From: Pseudevernia furfuracea
Lineage: Eukaryota > Ascomycota > Lecanoromycetes > Lecanorales > Parmeliaceae
DNA: 64,000 nt
Assembly (NCBI GenBank): GCA_022315425.1
Contig: JAIUPT010000050.1
Coordinates: forward strand, 620,001 to 684,000
Direction of reading: 5' to 3'
Shown: piece by piece, positions 10,774 to 21,825 of the stretch
How positions within the stretch are numbered: the stretch's first letter is position 1
How the letters are laid out: each line of letters opens with the position of its first letter
Notes under the pieces: model-generated
Databases searched by the model: none
What the model was told of the DNA's origin: nothing
What the model saw: the letters and a program-made list of their open reading frames with translations, nothing else
Position numbers and translations under genes: made by a program

Positions 10774-12692
10774 ATGACCCTCACCAATGGGGACTCGAGC
10801 AATGGGGACTTGAACGATGGCAGCTCGCAGCTGATGCCGGAAAAGAAGATTCTAGACCATACAAAAGCACTTGAAGTGCTCCGCGATGAATATCCGAGTC
10901 CTGATGGCCTCGACGCGAAAACACTGCTGGACTCAAAGATCAACGGTGGCTTGACATATAATGATTTTTTGGTGCTTCCTGGCTACATCGGTACTTTCGA
11001 GCCGCCATGGTCTCCGAGTCGCTTGCTAACCTCTCATGTCAGGCTTTGCCGCTTCAGATGTTGCTCTAGACACCCCAGTTACCAAGAGAATCGCCCTCAA
11101 AACACCTCTGGTCTCTTCTCCCATGGACACGGTCACGGAGCACTCGATGGCAATCCACATGGCCCTACTAGGAGGATTAGGGGTCGTACATCATAATTGC
11201 TCTGCGGAAGACCAAGCAGAAATGGTCCGAAAGGTCAAACGATTCGAGAACGGCTTCATCCTGGACCCTGTCGTGCTTTCACCGAAGACAACCGTAGGGG
11301 AAGCGAAGGCACTGAAGGACAAGTGGGGATTCGGTGGATTTCCAGTCACGGGTCAGTCTTCCTGTTCAAACCTACGCTGTTCGCAGTATGCCTTTCTATG
11401 ATTATCAAACAAATACAAATAACTTTCGTTCATCCAAAACGATCTCATCGTACTGCGGAGACACATTCTTCAACCCTATGAGAAAGCGCCAAATTTGACT
11501 TTCTGCTGCAAGCACCCAGAAAGATCCCAGAAGCTGACTTTGAACAGAGAACGGCTCTCTCAGCTCGCCCCTCATCGGCATGATAACGACCCGCGATATC
11601 CAATTCCATCCTGACCTCTCCGATCCTGTCACAACCGTCATGTCCACCGACCTCGTCACCGCCCCCTCTGGCACCACTCTCACCGAAGCTAACGCCGTCC
11701 TCTCCATGTCCAAGAAGGGCAAACTCCCCATCGTGGACCCTAAAAATAACCACTTAATCTCCCTTCTCTCCCGCTCCGACCTAATGAAAAACCTACACTA
11801 CCCTCTCGCCTCGAAGCTCCCACACTCGAAGCAACTCATTTGCGCCGCCGCGATCGGCACACGACCAGAAGATAAAGACCGACTGAAGAAGCTCGCAGAT
11901 GCGGGTCTTGACATCGTCATCCTTGACTCCTCGCAAGGCAATTCAATCTTCCAAATCGAGATGATCAAATATATAAAGAAAGAGTACCCAGATTTAGACG
12001 TGATTGGGGGCAACGTCGTCACCGTAGCACAGGCCGCCTCCCTGATTGCTGCTGGAGTGGATGGTCTCAGAATAGGCATGGGGTCCGGCTCCGCTTGTAT
12101 AACGCAAGAAGTGATGGCTGTTGGCCGTCCGCAGGCTGCATCTGTCTTTAATGTTTCTGGCTTCGCTGCGAGGTTTGGTGTTCCCTGCATCGCCGATGGC
12201 GGAATACAGAATGTGGGACATATCGTTAAGGGGCTCGCTTTGGGAGCAAGTACAGTGATGATGGGAGGGCTGTTGGCAGGCACTACCGAATCGCCAGGAA
12301 ACTATTTCGTCAGTCGCGAAGGGCAACTCGTTAAAGCCTACAGAGGCATGGGCAGCATCGACGCCATGGAAGACAAGAAAGCCGGCGCGGTCACCAAGAC
12401 TTCAAAGCAATCCAACGCAGGAACAGCTCGATACTTTAGCGAGGGTGACAGATTACTTGTTGCTCAGGGAGTGTCAGGGAGCGTGTTGGACCGAGGATCT
12501 GTGACAAAGTTTGTGCCATATCTCCTAGCCGGGCTGCAGCACAGTTTGCAAGATATAGGTGTCAAGAGCTTGGGGGAGCTGAGAAGGGGCGTGCAGGAGG
12601 GCAAAGTGCGGTTTGAGCTGCGGACTGTGAGTGCGCAAGCGGAGGGGAATGTTCATGGGCTACACAGCTTCGATAAGAAGCTCTATTCATGA
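10774..12692 (+). CDS. imdA: inosine-5'-monophosphate dehydrogenase
   Basis: Oxidises IMP to XMP with NAD+, the rate-limiting step of guanine nucleotide synthesis in the cytosol. Exons 10774-10990, 11043-11351 and 11548-12692 give 556 residues, the usual size. Intron 1 (52 bp) rejoins GYI-GFAASD. Intron 2 (196 bp, branch GCTGAC) rejoins GFPVT-ENGSLSSPLIGMITTRD and must be removed to restore the paired CBS domains (about 135-250). The catalytic loop GSGSACITQEV carries the nucleophilic Cys359. The IMP-binding YRGMGS motif keeps its Tyr, and the mobile flap AQGVSGSV is present. Position -1 of the catalytic Cys is Ala, where many eukaryotic enzymes have Ile. The start (ACCATGACC) has a good Kozak context. 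The protein is the target of mycophenolic acid, but no resistance-type change is obvious and no biosynthetic cluster surrounds it. Confidence 0.96.
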
Positions 12693-12951
12693 ACGGATTT
12701 GGGTGGAACAGGAAAGGCCAGGGTCGCTGGGCCCAAAAATGACATTTCCCGCGAATCGATCGACTGTCTTCGATCTAAATGCCCACAACAAGGGGTGAAT
12801 GTAGTCATGAAATATCCTGGATTACATGGCGAGGAAGATGATATTAAAGTGAGATCAGACAGACATATGAAATCAAACACGCCACCTAGCCCAATGCAAC
12901 GCTGATGCTCTCATGACTCATACACTCATAATCCGTCATCGTCATCGTCAT

Positions 12952-12990
12952 CGCCATCATACCTCGCCATCATACCTCGCCATCATACCT
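12952..12990. repeat. 13-bp tandem repeat, three perfect copies
   Basis: Unit CGCCATCATACCT at 12952-12964, 12965-12977 and 12978-12990, preceded by a degenerate ATCGTC microsatellite (about 12936-12951). The last unit overlaps the stop codon of the minus-strand MFS gene (12983-12985), so changes in copy number would alter its C-terminus or 3' UTR. Confidence 0.85.
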
Positions 12991-14789
12991 CGCCCTCTTG
13001 CTCCCGCCCATCACCAATAATTTCAAGCACCACCTGACTGTCCCCAACTCTCACCCTGCCCACCCAACCTCCAATCAGCAACGCCGCCACCCCGGCCCCC
13101 ACCAGAGCCAAAACCGCGAGCGTCCACCCCGTAGTCCCCCAGCCAGATCCCTGCGTGACAAACCCACCCCAAATAGGTCCGACAAGCATACCGCCCGCGA
13201 AGGCGGTGTTGAAAAGGCCATACGCCGTGGCATACGCGCCCCTCCGGCCGAAAACGCCCGGGTGGCTTTTCTCTTTGACGTTGATGATGTAAGTGATTTC
13301 CGCCAGCAGCGGCGTCATCGCCATACTCAGCGCGACCCCCAGACACGCCAGCAGCGCACAGAGCAGCACCATCTGACCGACCCCTCCACGGTCCACGGCC
13401 CGCATGGCGACCAGGAACGGCACCGCTAGTAGGAACCCCGAGGTGGTGGGGACGCGGGGACCGCGGCGGTCGCTCCAATATCCGATTAGTGGCGCCGCGA
13501 AGGATGGCAGGATCAATGGTAGGAAGATCAGACCGCCGCCTGTGGAGCCCCAGCCGAAAAGCCGGTGGACGTAGAGGGGGAGGACGGCGTCCCAGGCTGT
13601 GAGGAGGGTGGATTGGATGAGGGTGCAGAAGAGGGCGGCGAGGAGGCGGCGGGAGGCGAGGAGGGTGAAGATTGGGGGGAGCTGGTGTTTGATTGGAAAG
13701 ATTGTCAAGGGGGGTGCGGACGCTTCTGGCGGCAATGGCGTGGACCGTGGGTGCTCGGGTTGATCTTTTGTGAGTGGTGGCTTTTTAGCTTTCTCGGCTG
13801 GAGTTGGTGAAGGCGAGGGCAAGGGCGAAGGCAGAGACGTCCCGGGTTCTGTTGGCATCCACTGCTTCGCGATCTTCTTCTCCACCAATACCACCCTGAG
13901 GATGATATCCAAAACAGTCAACCCAAACGCCATAAAAAAAACACTATAATACCCCGCGCGCGCATAGACGACTCCTCCTAGCAACGGCGCCACCAGTACC
14001 GCTACTGACATGCTCATACTCACATAGCCCATCGCCTGCCCAATCGTGTCATGGCCCACAGTATCGGCCAGAAGGGCGAGTCCGACAGTCCAGACAATGG
14101 CGGCGGAAAACCCTTGCAGTAAGCGGCCAATGATGAGAAGAGCGAGAGTGGTTCCGAGACAAAGCAGGAGCGTCGACCCAAGGAGGGCGAGGAGTCCGAT
14201 TAGGAGAGGGAGACGCCGAGAGGGCGTGTTATCAGCTAAGTAACCGCAAATTGCTGCCAGAGTTCAGTCTGCTGTGGATTAAAGGGGGGAACTTTTGGTG
14301 TAAATACGGGAAGCAACGAGGAGAGCGGCGCCGTAGACGGCCAGGAGGACGGAAACCCAGTGTTGCACTTTGTATAACGAGTCAATATCAGGTAGTTGGA
14401 GAATGCATGGTAATGGGACTCACCATCTGCCTCGGCCACGCCGACGCGGTTTGTCAATGCGAACGGTATAACTGGGACGATCTGAACAAGGTAGTAAGAA
14501 ACACAGACGGCGCCAGGAGATATCAGACCAACATGGACTTACGATGCCATAGAGAAAAATGTCCTAAGCAAACCGAGGAGTCAGCCGGATTCCTGCCCAA
14601 ACAATCTCTTTTTCTTTTCTTTTTGATATTGGGCAAACGTAGACGTACGGTAAAAACAGCGACAGAAACAGTGGCGAGTATGAAGCAATACGAAGATCTA
14701 TATCTCAAAAGCGGCGGTGCATCGGAAGCATTTCTCGATCTCCAGGCCAAGATATCTCGAGTCATCACGCTCGCTCTGATGGAACTCAA
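12983..14789 (-). CDS. major facilitator superfamily transporter
   Basis: Membrane transporter of the 12-TM proton-coupled MFS type, plausibly a drug or amine exporter in the plasma or vacuolar membrane. Five exons (14649-14789, 14543-14563, 14424-14481, 14308-14367, 12983-14253) give 516 residues. The four introns are 54-85 bp and all junctions keep the frame. The second exon is only 21 nt (DIFLYGI). TM1 is the Ala/Val-rich segment around SYCFILATVSVAVFTDIFLYG. The loop after TM2 carries the MFS motif region GYLADNTPSRRLPLL. The central hydrophilic loop (about 235-300) is Pro/Ser/Lys-rich, and a second set of six helices follows. It resembles fungal VMAT-like/DHA1 carriers, but the substrate cannot be inferred. 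Exons 1-4 cover only the first 93 residues, so a single-frame scan would miss the N-terminus. Confidence 0.88.
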
Positions 14790-15424
14790 GCTTGGTCGTT
14801 TGTTGAATAAATAATGTCAATACAAAAAGCAGGTCAACAATATGCGAGTCAAGGTCATGTACTAGCACATGAAAAACAAAGGGTAAATTCGTGAGAGAGG
14901 ACAGATAGAAAATAATGCGTGCAAGCCATGAGGAGTAAGGTAGCAAGGAAGTGGTAGAAGGAAAGAAGGAGATGTCAAAGATAGAAGAAGAATCCATGAT
15001 GTATTTATTATTAGTTAGTGCTTTGAAAAAGTGAAAAGTATCGTAGACTCTAGGATACAATTAATCACACAGTACCTTTTACTCGATGGATTTGCCACTC
15101 ACCCACCAAAATGAAGCTCTTGCCTAACCAAATCATATCTAGCCGATTGACGAGCCACTTCAATTCAGTGACATCATGCGATTGATGCCTATCATGCCTC
15201 GGATAAGTTCTTCTTCATTTGCATGATATCTACATTCTCCATACTATCTCCCTTCCCCCCCAATGCAAGTAACAATGAGGCGAGAGACGCCTCTATGGCT
15301 TGGACCATCACTTCATAAAGGAATCAAAACTCCTCCGCGCCAATTTGTATCCATGCTAGCTGTTTCAAATGACTCCCTCCCTCGCTCGAAAAGGGAAAAG
15401 GGAAAAGGGAAAAGGGAAAAGTAG
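14790..15424. other. intergenic, 5' flank of MFS gene and 3' flank of Gid1
   Basis: 635 bp with no supported gene. It holds the MFS promoter and the Gid1 3' UTR. A heptanucleotide tandem repeat (GGGAAAA, at least four units, about 15389-15420) directly abuts the Gid1 stop codon. Confidence 0.5.
15389..15420. repeat. heptanucleotide tandem repeat GGGAAAA
   Basis: At least four consecutive units of a 7-bp purine motif, four bases from the TGA (15425-15427) of the minus-strand Gid1 gene. On the transcript it is a TTTTCCC pyrimidine tract at the start of the 3' UTR. Confidence 0.8.
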
Positions 15425-17714
15425 TCACGACTTTCGACTCGACTGCATCAGATTACGCACATTGATGAAAGAGCCCGGTCCGCCATCTTCGCTGATCATA
15501 TCCACCAGCACCACGCTTTGTTTGTACAGCCGTTCCAGTGCCGTGGAGGATGATTTGCCCAGGGAAACTACTGTTGTGTCAGCATATTTGCCTCATTTTG
15601 AATAGCTGCGCGGCTGGAAAGAGAATACGTACCCAGGATAGCGCTATTCAGCCCCTCCGCAACCGGCACCCTCTGCTCGCTCTCCAACAATTTGCCCTGC
15701 GGACTCTTCCTCGGATCCGGATACGGAAACATCGAGAAGATGTCCGCAAAAGTATCAGTCACATGCTTGCTCTGATCATCCTTGAACTCATGCTTCAGCT
15801 CCTGCCCGTAACGTATTATGACCCCTAGCAATGTCTGATACTTCAAGCCCCAGTTGTCCCCTCCAACGCCGTCTTCCGTATCCATCCTGTCCCAGTCATC
15901 ATTGTTGTGATGGCCGCCGTCTTTACTTGTGATAGGCTCATCAAGGTCCATGTCGGGTTCGAAGCCGTCATCTGAGCCTGCCGTTGAGTGGCCGTTTGTG
16001 GTACTGGATTTGGTCGGTTTGGATGTCGAATTGTCAAGGAAATCAGTACTCTGGCGCATCATCTCTATAAACTTGCGACAGCGGAGCTTGAAGTAAATCT
16101 GAGGATTGTCTTGTAGGACGTGCGGGTAAAAGGCGTTGGTGAGTTTGATGGCCTTGTCGATGTCGCCGTCGAGGATGGCAGTGCGAATTTCTGAAAGTAC
16201 ATTAGTGGAGTTACCTCGTATGATGCTCGGGACAGTTCTTACGTTGCCTATTCATAGCATCATGGTCATCTTCCACGGACAGGTAGCCCTCCAATTTCGA
16301 CTCGGGGATGCCTCTCAGCGCTGTTGCTTCTGCTCGTACTTCACTTGCAAACGCTCTAGCAGTTTCCACGTAGCCATCGTGGGAAAGGTACTGAGCCACC
16401 AGCGCCTTACAAAGCTCATCTTTGTTTAGGGTAGGGTGTAGATTCGATACGTCGGCCGCGTTGATCTCGTCAATAATACTTTGTCTCTCGCGCTATTCTC
16501 TGTGAGCGTCTGGTCCACAATGTTAATACGGAGGTCTAACGTACCGATACCATTCGATCTATATCGAACATGAAAGGTCTTTGACCAAAATTGACGCTCA
16601 GATGGGCGTGCGGCCGTTTCATGCCCACGGATGGGTAAACCTTGAGGTCTCTGAGATCCCGGAATGCATTTTCTTCACATTTGATTTAGCAATGAGACGC
16701 AGGGTGACGTAGACCCAAAATACCTTGAAAAACTCCGTTCTTCGTAAAGAAGGCGCAACCTTTCATGAAATTGACACCACAGCCTATTACATCTCCAGAC
16801 GTAAACGTAGGCCCATAAGGTTTCCCCGGAGTTGAAGCACAAAACGACTTCCCATCATCTCCATGATATGCCCAGCTTTCCGGCTCCCAGCCTGGGAGCT
16901 TCTCTAGTGATGCACTCGCGCCAGAAAATCCAACTCCAATCATGCCCTCCTTGCCTTTCGAAATGATGTTGACTTCGTAGTAATAGATGCCACATTGCGG
17001 AGGCATCGGGTTGTCCGATCTCGTAGAAGCAGCCTCATGGTCAAGAGTCTTTGAAGGTCCAACAAATTTGACGTCCTGGCCATCCGCGGATATCTCCAAA
17101 GCCGCGTTTTTGTCCGTTTCGGCCCATTTCGACGGTAGTGGTGTCAATCCATCATCCTCCACTTCGGGCTGACGTTCAATTATCTCATATGTCATACCAC
17201 GATGTGACGGTGCCATTTTGTGTAGGCTGACGCTGCTGGAGCTGGTTGAGAGAGACCCCGGTTTGGAAGAGCGAGTCAGCAGTTCATCGGCCTGAGCTGC
17301 CAGCTTGGCCTTGTGTGCCGCTTCCAATTTCTCCATGTGCTTTGACCCTTTGAGATACGATGGTGCGAAGAATCCTAACATGGCTCCACTGCCGGCTGAA
17401 CCACCATAGCTTTGACTCGGAAACCGCGGACTTGAGAAACTACCACCTCTTCCCCGCGAGCTTGGTATATCCATTCCTCCTTCCACACGCGTGTCAGAAT
17501 CAGAGATTGGCTGCGGTATCCTTGAGGGCTGATCTAGACTTGTGGAGTGGTTATACGGACTTGTATTCACTATGCGCGATAAATGCCCAGAGTTGGACGA
17601 GACCCCTGCTGTTCCGGCGGCTACTGATGCGTAAGAAGATCGCCGTGGCATAATACCAGAGGTCGGGTTCGAATATGAGAGGTGTGGAGCTCCGGGAGAG
17701 CCTTCGTTGGTCAT
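15425..17714 (-). CDS. gid1: GID/CTLH E3 ligase subunit Gid1 (RanBP9/10-like SPRY-LisH-CTLH-CRA)
   Basis: Substrate-receptor-binding scaffold of the GID/CTLH ubiquitin ligase, which in yeast removes gluconeogenic enzymes after glucose is restored (Vid30). Five exons (16724-17714, 16545-16672, 16243-16492, 15633-16190, 15425-15570) give 690 residues. Introns are 51, 52, 52 and 62 bp. Order of parts: a disordered Ser-rich N-terminus with proline motifs (about 1-165), a SPRY domain (about 190-365, CGIYYYEVNIISKGKEGMIGVGFSG), LisH (about 395-430, LVAQYLSHDGYVETARAF), CTLH (about 430-490) and a CRA region to the end. The CRA region is interrupted by an acidic insert with DDWDRMDTEDG. The last intron rejoins AIL-VVSLGKSSSTALERLYKQ, the conserved final CRA helix. 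A continuous-frame reading would stop early at each intron. Confidence 0.93.
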
Positions 17715-18171
17715 TTCCAGGTTCTTCTGTCAAGAGGACAGATGACCAGTTCCCCCACCCTTCTCTTCCCACTTGGATTCCCTTGAAGAAATATGCTACC
17801 CGTGCTAAGCTTAAAGAGTACTGTGATCGTGTGTAGACTTCTAAAAGTGTTAATGCAATGACTAATGTTGGCTACCTCGAGACGAAGGCGCCCTTCGTAG
17901 TAACTATGACACGGGGATCTCTGCTGTCATCTTGTCGGGGCATCCCAGGTAATCTCTGGTCGCAAGGTAGAGGCAGCAGCGGAAATCTTTCATGATGAGT
18001 GATTCCGGTAGTGGTGATGTAAGATGCGTATTGTCGCAGGTGTATCCGTAACTTGTACTCTACTCATACTCGGATCTATCTACCCCCGCATCCGCCGATG
18101 TCATGCGAAAGTAGCCCCTTATCACGCGCTACGAAGGAACAGGGCACATTTCATCAACTTTGATGACGATT
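17715..18171. other. intergenic, Gid1 promoter side
   Basis: 457 bp containing the Gid1 5' flank and the 3' flank of the small minus-strand gene. No other gene or repeat is seen. Confidence 0.5.
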
Positions 18172-18632
18172 CTAGATAACAAGAAAGGTAAATACTGGCT
18201 CTATGTACAGCTCTGGTGATATTTCGTCCGCATCGCCGCTCGAACTCGACTCACATGCTATGTGCTGATCGTTGCAAACCGAATCGCACATCTCACCAGG
18301 TCCGCCCATTTCACCCCATACCATTCTCCTTCCATTCCATACGAATAGAATTGCCCAGCGCCTGAAAGGCTTTGCAGTGCTATAGTATTGATCGCCTTTG
18401 AAGGAGGACACCGGCGTAGGAAGTCCGGGGTAGGTCTGGCTCACAGAATTTCCGAAGCAGAAAAAGGCTCCGTAAGATTCGGCGACTCGAAAAATGGCAT
18501 ATCCAATCGCCTTAGATAGGCTTGTAGCGCGAACAAGTCAGTCCGTGGTGGTATGATGAAATGGATCTCTTGATTGTATGCAGTTGTGAAATCATCACTT
18601 GCAGATAGATAAGATGAATAAGCAAGTTGCAT
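18172..18632 (-). CDS. hypothetical small protein, two exons
   Basis: Two minus-strand frames join through an 83-bp intron (18362-18444, GTGAGC...TTTCAG) into a 125-residue protein, exons 18445-18632 and 18172-18361. It begins MQLAYSSYLSASDDF and contains IHFIIPPRTDLFALQAYLRR, then RWAILFVWNGRRMVWGEMGG, a short CDSVC motif and an acidic SSSSGDADE segment. There is no signal peptide and I know no family. The in-frame join and the compact intron are the only support. An upstream exon cannot be excluded, because an acceptor-like GTAG lies just before the ATG. Confidence 0.35.
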
Positions 18633-18862
18633 GCACTACGGGCCTCAAACAGTAAGAAAATAAGACGCCGTGTCTATTGAATACATGATGACGGCTCCTC
18701 GTAAGCTTTTGTCGCTGGTTCGAGGAAAGGACATAGGGGAACAATATCCTAGGGATGTAAGCCCATTAACTCCTCGCTATGCTTGCAACACTCGCAAAAT
18801 CTTCGAATACATTGATGCATCGTACATGCCCACACGACGGTTGGTCAAAATCTTCCAGATAT

Positions 18863-19779
18863 TTAGGCCGGTATGGCAATGGCAGGAGCCGGTGAGCTAG
18901 CGATATTGGAAGGATTGACGGCGGGACTTTTATCGCTACCAATGTTGCTGCTGCTATTCTCTTTACTTTGAGTATTGGGGGTGCCTTGCCCACTCTCGGC
19001 TTCCGAACCGAAAGCCTTTGGTGTTGGGGCCTTCCATGAGGGTATTTCCCAGATCCTGCCGGTGAATGATTTGACACGAAATCCAGTCTTCTCCCACTTT
19101 CGACAAGATTTGCCGGTCCGGTCGAGGGCACGTAGTCCAGCATTGATAGCACCTTGATTGGCCTTGGGTCCAAGTTTGTGGCCGGTGCCTGCACCTGGGC
19201 CTGATGTTCCTTTGGCGAGTCTCGCAGCAGCGGTGCGACCGTCCGGCTTTCCTTCTCTGTAATGGGTCAGTGATGCCGAAACACGATCGCAGTGGGCGTG
19301 TTGGGATGTTCTTACGGTCTTGCCCTCTTCCTTGGAGGATTCTTAGGCTTGTCTTTATCTTCACTCTCAACGCTAGCTCCAAGCTCCCTCTTTATACCGG
19401 ACTTTGGAGCTGGTAGACCCTCTTGCTTGACATCTTTGGCAGGTGGCGATACAGGTCCACTCTCATTCGATGGCGATGTGTTCTCTGGCTCTGACTTAAT
19501 AGGCGCAGATGTCGCTGGTTCGTCCGGGGGAACAATTGTAGATGTTGACAGAGGTGACTTTTTCGGCTGACTCGATTTGCGAAGAGTCTGCTCATGAGGG
19601 AAGCGAGAAAGTTTGTCTTTGGACAATTTGAGGTTGACGACTTTGCTTGGCTTTGATGGTCTGATTGGTCTAGCATTGGTTGTCGCCATAGGCGTAGCGG
19701 TAGTTGGTGGAGCTGAGACTTTCGACAGCGAGCTGGAGACACGACGAGGGGCAGTCGCTGTTTTGGAAGCTGGAGCCAT
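18863..19779 (-). CDS. ies4: INO80 chromatin-remodelling complex subunit Ies4
   Basis: Nuclear accessory subunit of the INO80 nucleosome remodeller, linked in yeast to DNA-damage checkpoint signalling. Exons 19316-19779 and 18863-19256 (intron 59 bp, GTAAGA...TTACAG) give 285 residues. Family marks are the N-terminal NLKLSKDKLSRFP motif, a basic and disordered Lys/Pro/Ser middle with a KRE-rich patch, and the conserved C-terminal block HKLGPKANQGAINAGLRALD followed by GKSCRKWEKTGFRVKSFTGR. The start at 19779 (MAPASKT) is preferred because Ies4 proteins begin MAP-S-K. The frame stays open upstream to 20157 with low-complexity sequence, which I read as 5' leader. Ser/Thr-Gln sites that could be Mec1/ATM targets are not conspicuous. 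Confidence 0.85.
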
Positions 19780-21825
19780 GGTCTTGATGTCTTGGTCAAT
19801 GGATAAATTGTCGTGGTTGAGCAAGTTTTGTAGAGTCACAAGGTCTTCTCTCACCTTTGCTCGCTGAATTGCGACGCAAGGAGGTTTGGCGGTATTGATT
19901 GGTAGTGAGGTGTGGTTGGTTCTTTGTGACGTGGAAATGCCCTGGCCTTGCGACCGGTAAATTTGATCCGGAAGAAGGAAGGGGAAATGTGGGTTGATTA
20001 CCGTCTGGCTTTGACCATGATGAATGTGGAATTTCAAGGAGGGAATGATTTGGGAGTAGAGTAGGGATTTTGTATTTTTACTTGCTGTATGTGGTGATGA
20101 TGGGAGAGTTAGAGGAAGTGGTGGTGATGGGTGTGGTGTAGAAGGAATGGTGGCCAAGGATTCGGATTGGTTTGGGTCATCGTGTTCACAGATGGAACCT
20201 TAGTTATCCTGTACAGGGCCTTATTCATAATGGCGCGGTACACTCCTTTTTTTGCGCGAGGCGGGTGTGCTTCGCTTCCTTTCCTTTGTGAGAGACGAGC
20301 ATTCACGCAGAAGGCTAGGCCGAAGCCAAGCCAAGCCAAACCAAGCTATTCTAATTGAAGTTAGGCTCTATACTCTAAGTCTATCGTCTGTTCGGGAGCT
20401 CGGGTTCGGCTTTACTCTTTTCTCGGAGCTGCATCCCCGAGCCACCATACTACATACCTGCCTCATCAGTCATCACACAGACATATATTTATTGCTTTAG
20501 ACCTAGTCATCTCGCATCTCGCATCTCGCCTTTGACACGTCATGATGATACACCGCTTCTCTGCCGGCCTGTTATTTGCAGGACATTGACTCTTGTTAGA
20601 CACGCCGGGGAGCCCTCTCCTGAACTGCCTGGGTGATTCAGAAAAGCCATGCTATGGTTTCATGCCGGGTCTGACGCTTACCAACCATCTAGAGCTTTAC
20701 TTTGCTACTTTCTATTCTCACCGGCTTCATGGAATGCCTCTTAGCCTCCCCTCATTGCCACTTGAAATAGGAGGGACCACCGGCCGATAAGATACTCTGA
20801 TACTCTACACCATGATAGCAAAATTCTCGAGGCGTGGGCATACAGTGTTGTAGAGGGTGCTTATACAAGTCCATGAGGACCCTGCCACCATGCTCATTGC
20901 AACGAATTTGGTATAAGAGCTGGCAATTGGTGGTAGCAAAGCGCGGAAATGACGACTCTAGTCAGCCTCTTACCAACTTGCCACAGGTACATTTTTCAAC
21001 GTGTCTGCTTTGAGAGCAGATTCAAGATTTCAATGAAAGGTCCGTCCTATCTCTTGCTGGTTGGGGTATGTACTGCTATGTGCCTCTCATGGTGCCCAGG
21101 AAGGGGAACTTTGCCCTGAGAAGGCATTTCGGTGCATGACAGTACTGTATTCGACTTGAGTAGCAAGGCAAGACTTGCCGCAATCAACGCCCACCAAGCG
21201 CTTATGAAAAGAGCGGGACTAGATCACACCGGAAAGCTCTATTAGGGGTCAACACATGCCCCTAGGCCAGACGGAGCCGCGGATGAAGCTATGACAATCA
21301 CATACATGATACCTCTGACAAGAATGAGGCGTTTTTCTACCGGGTCCAATGAGCAAGCTCAAACAGGGGCCTGTTTGTGCAGGAAGGCGACCTGAAAAGA
21401 TCTGATTGTGGGGGCACTCAGGGGAACTTTTACTTGGGGCGACTTAACTCTAATCCTCTGATCCTTCACTAGCCCAAAACAATTGTTTGCGACTCCACCA
21501 ATCACAGCGCTTACTAACCCATCAGCTTTCAATGTACTGCGCTAAATTCAGGAGTCAAAGGATGCTCTTTCTACCATTGTGCCAGCTACAATGCGTTACC
21601 TTTCATCGCTTGTACCACGAAAACAAAGTCTCATTCTTCTTCCTTATTGGCCGGCTATGAGGCCAAAGGTTCGCCTGGCCTTGTACATTCCTCTATAAGA
21701 ATGCAAACCCCCTGATACCAAAGTTGGAAATTTATCCAGTCTTTTCCTCTCCACTACACTCTCGTTGCTCCTTAGAATATTCAGTCTTTACTGCGTGCGC
21801 TGGCTTTCGCACAACACCCCTAACA
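19780..21825. other. intergenic, 2 kb, upstream of Ies4 and of chitinase
   Basis: Two divergent genes are separated by 2,046 bp without a supported frame. The first 378 bp upstream of Ies4 are open but low in complexity. A short imperfect repeat (GCCAAGCCAAGCCAAACCAAGC, about 20323-20345; unit of 5) is visible. The length suggests a regulated chitinase promoter. Confidence 0.5.
21694..21699 (+). promoter_or_regulatory. TATA-like element upstream of chitinase
   Basis: CTCTATAAGA, 127 bp ahead of the chitinase ATG (21826), is a reasonable TATA box for an inducible secreted-enzyme gene. It is assigned by position and sequence only. Confidence 0.35.

Noticed and set aside
10774..14789. IMP dehydrogenase plus MFS transporter as a mycophenolic-acid-type resistance pair in a biosynthetic cluster
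   Set aside because: No polyketide synthase, oxygenase or transferase genes are nearby, the neighbours are housekeeping, and the enzyme keeps the normal Tyr in YRGMGS.
19780..20157. N-terminal extension of Ies4 to 20157
   Set aside because: The extra 126 residues are low in complexity, and Ies4 homologues start at the MAP-S-K position used here.
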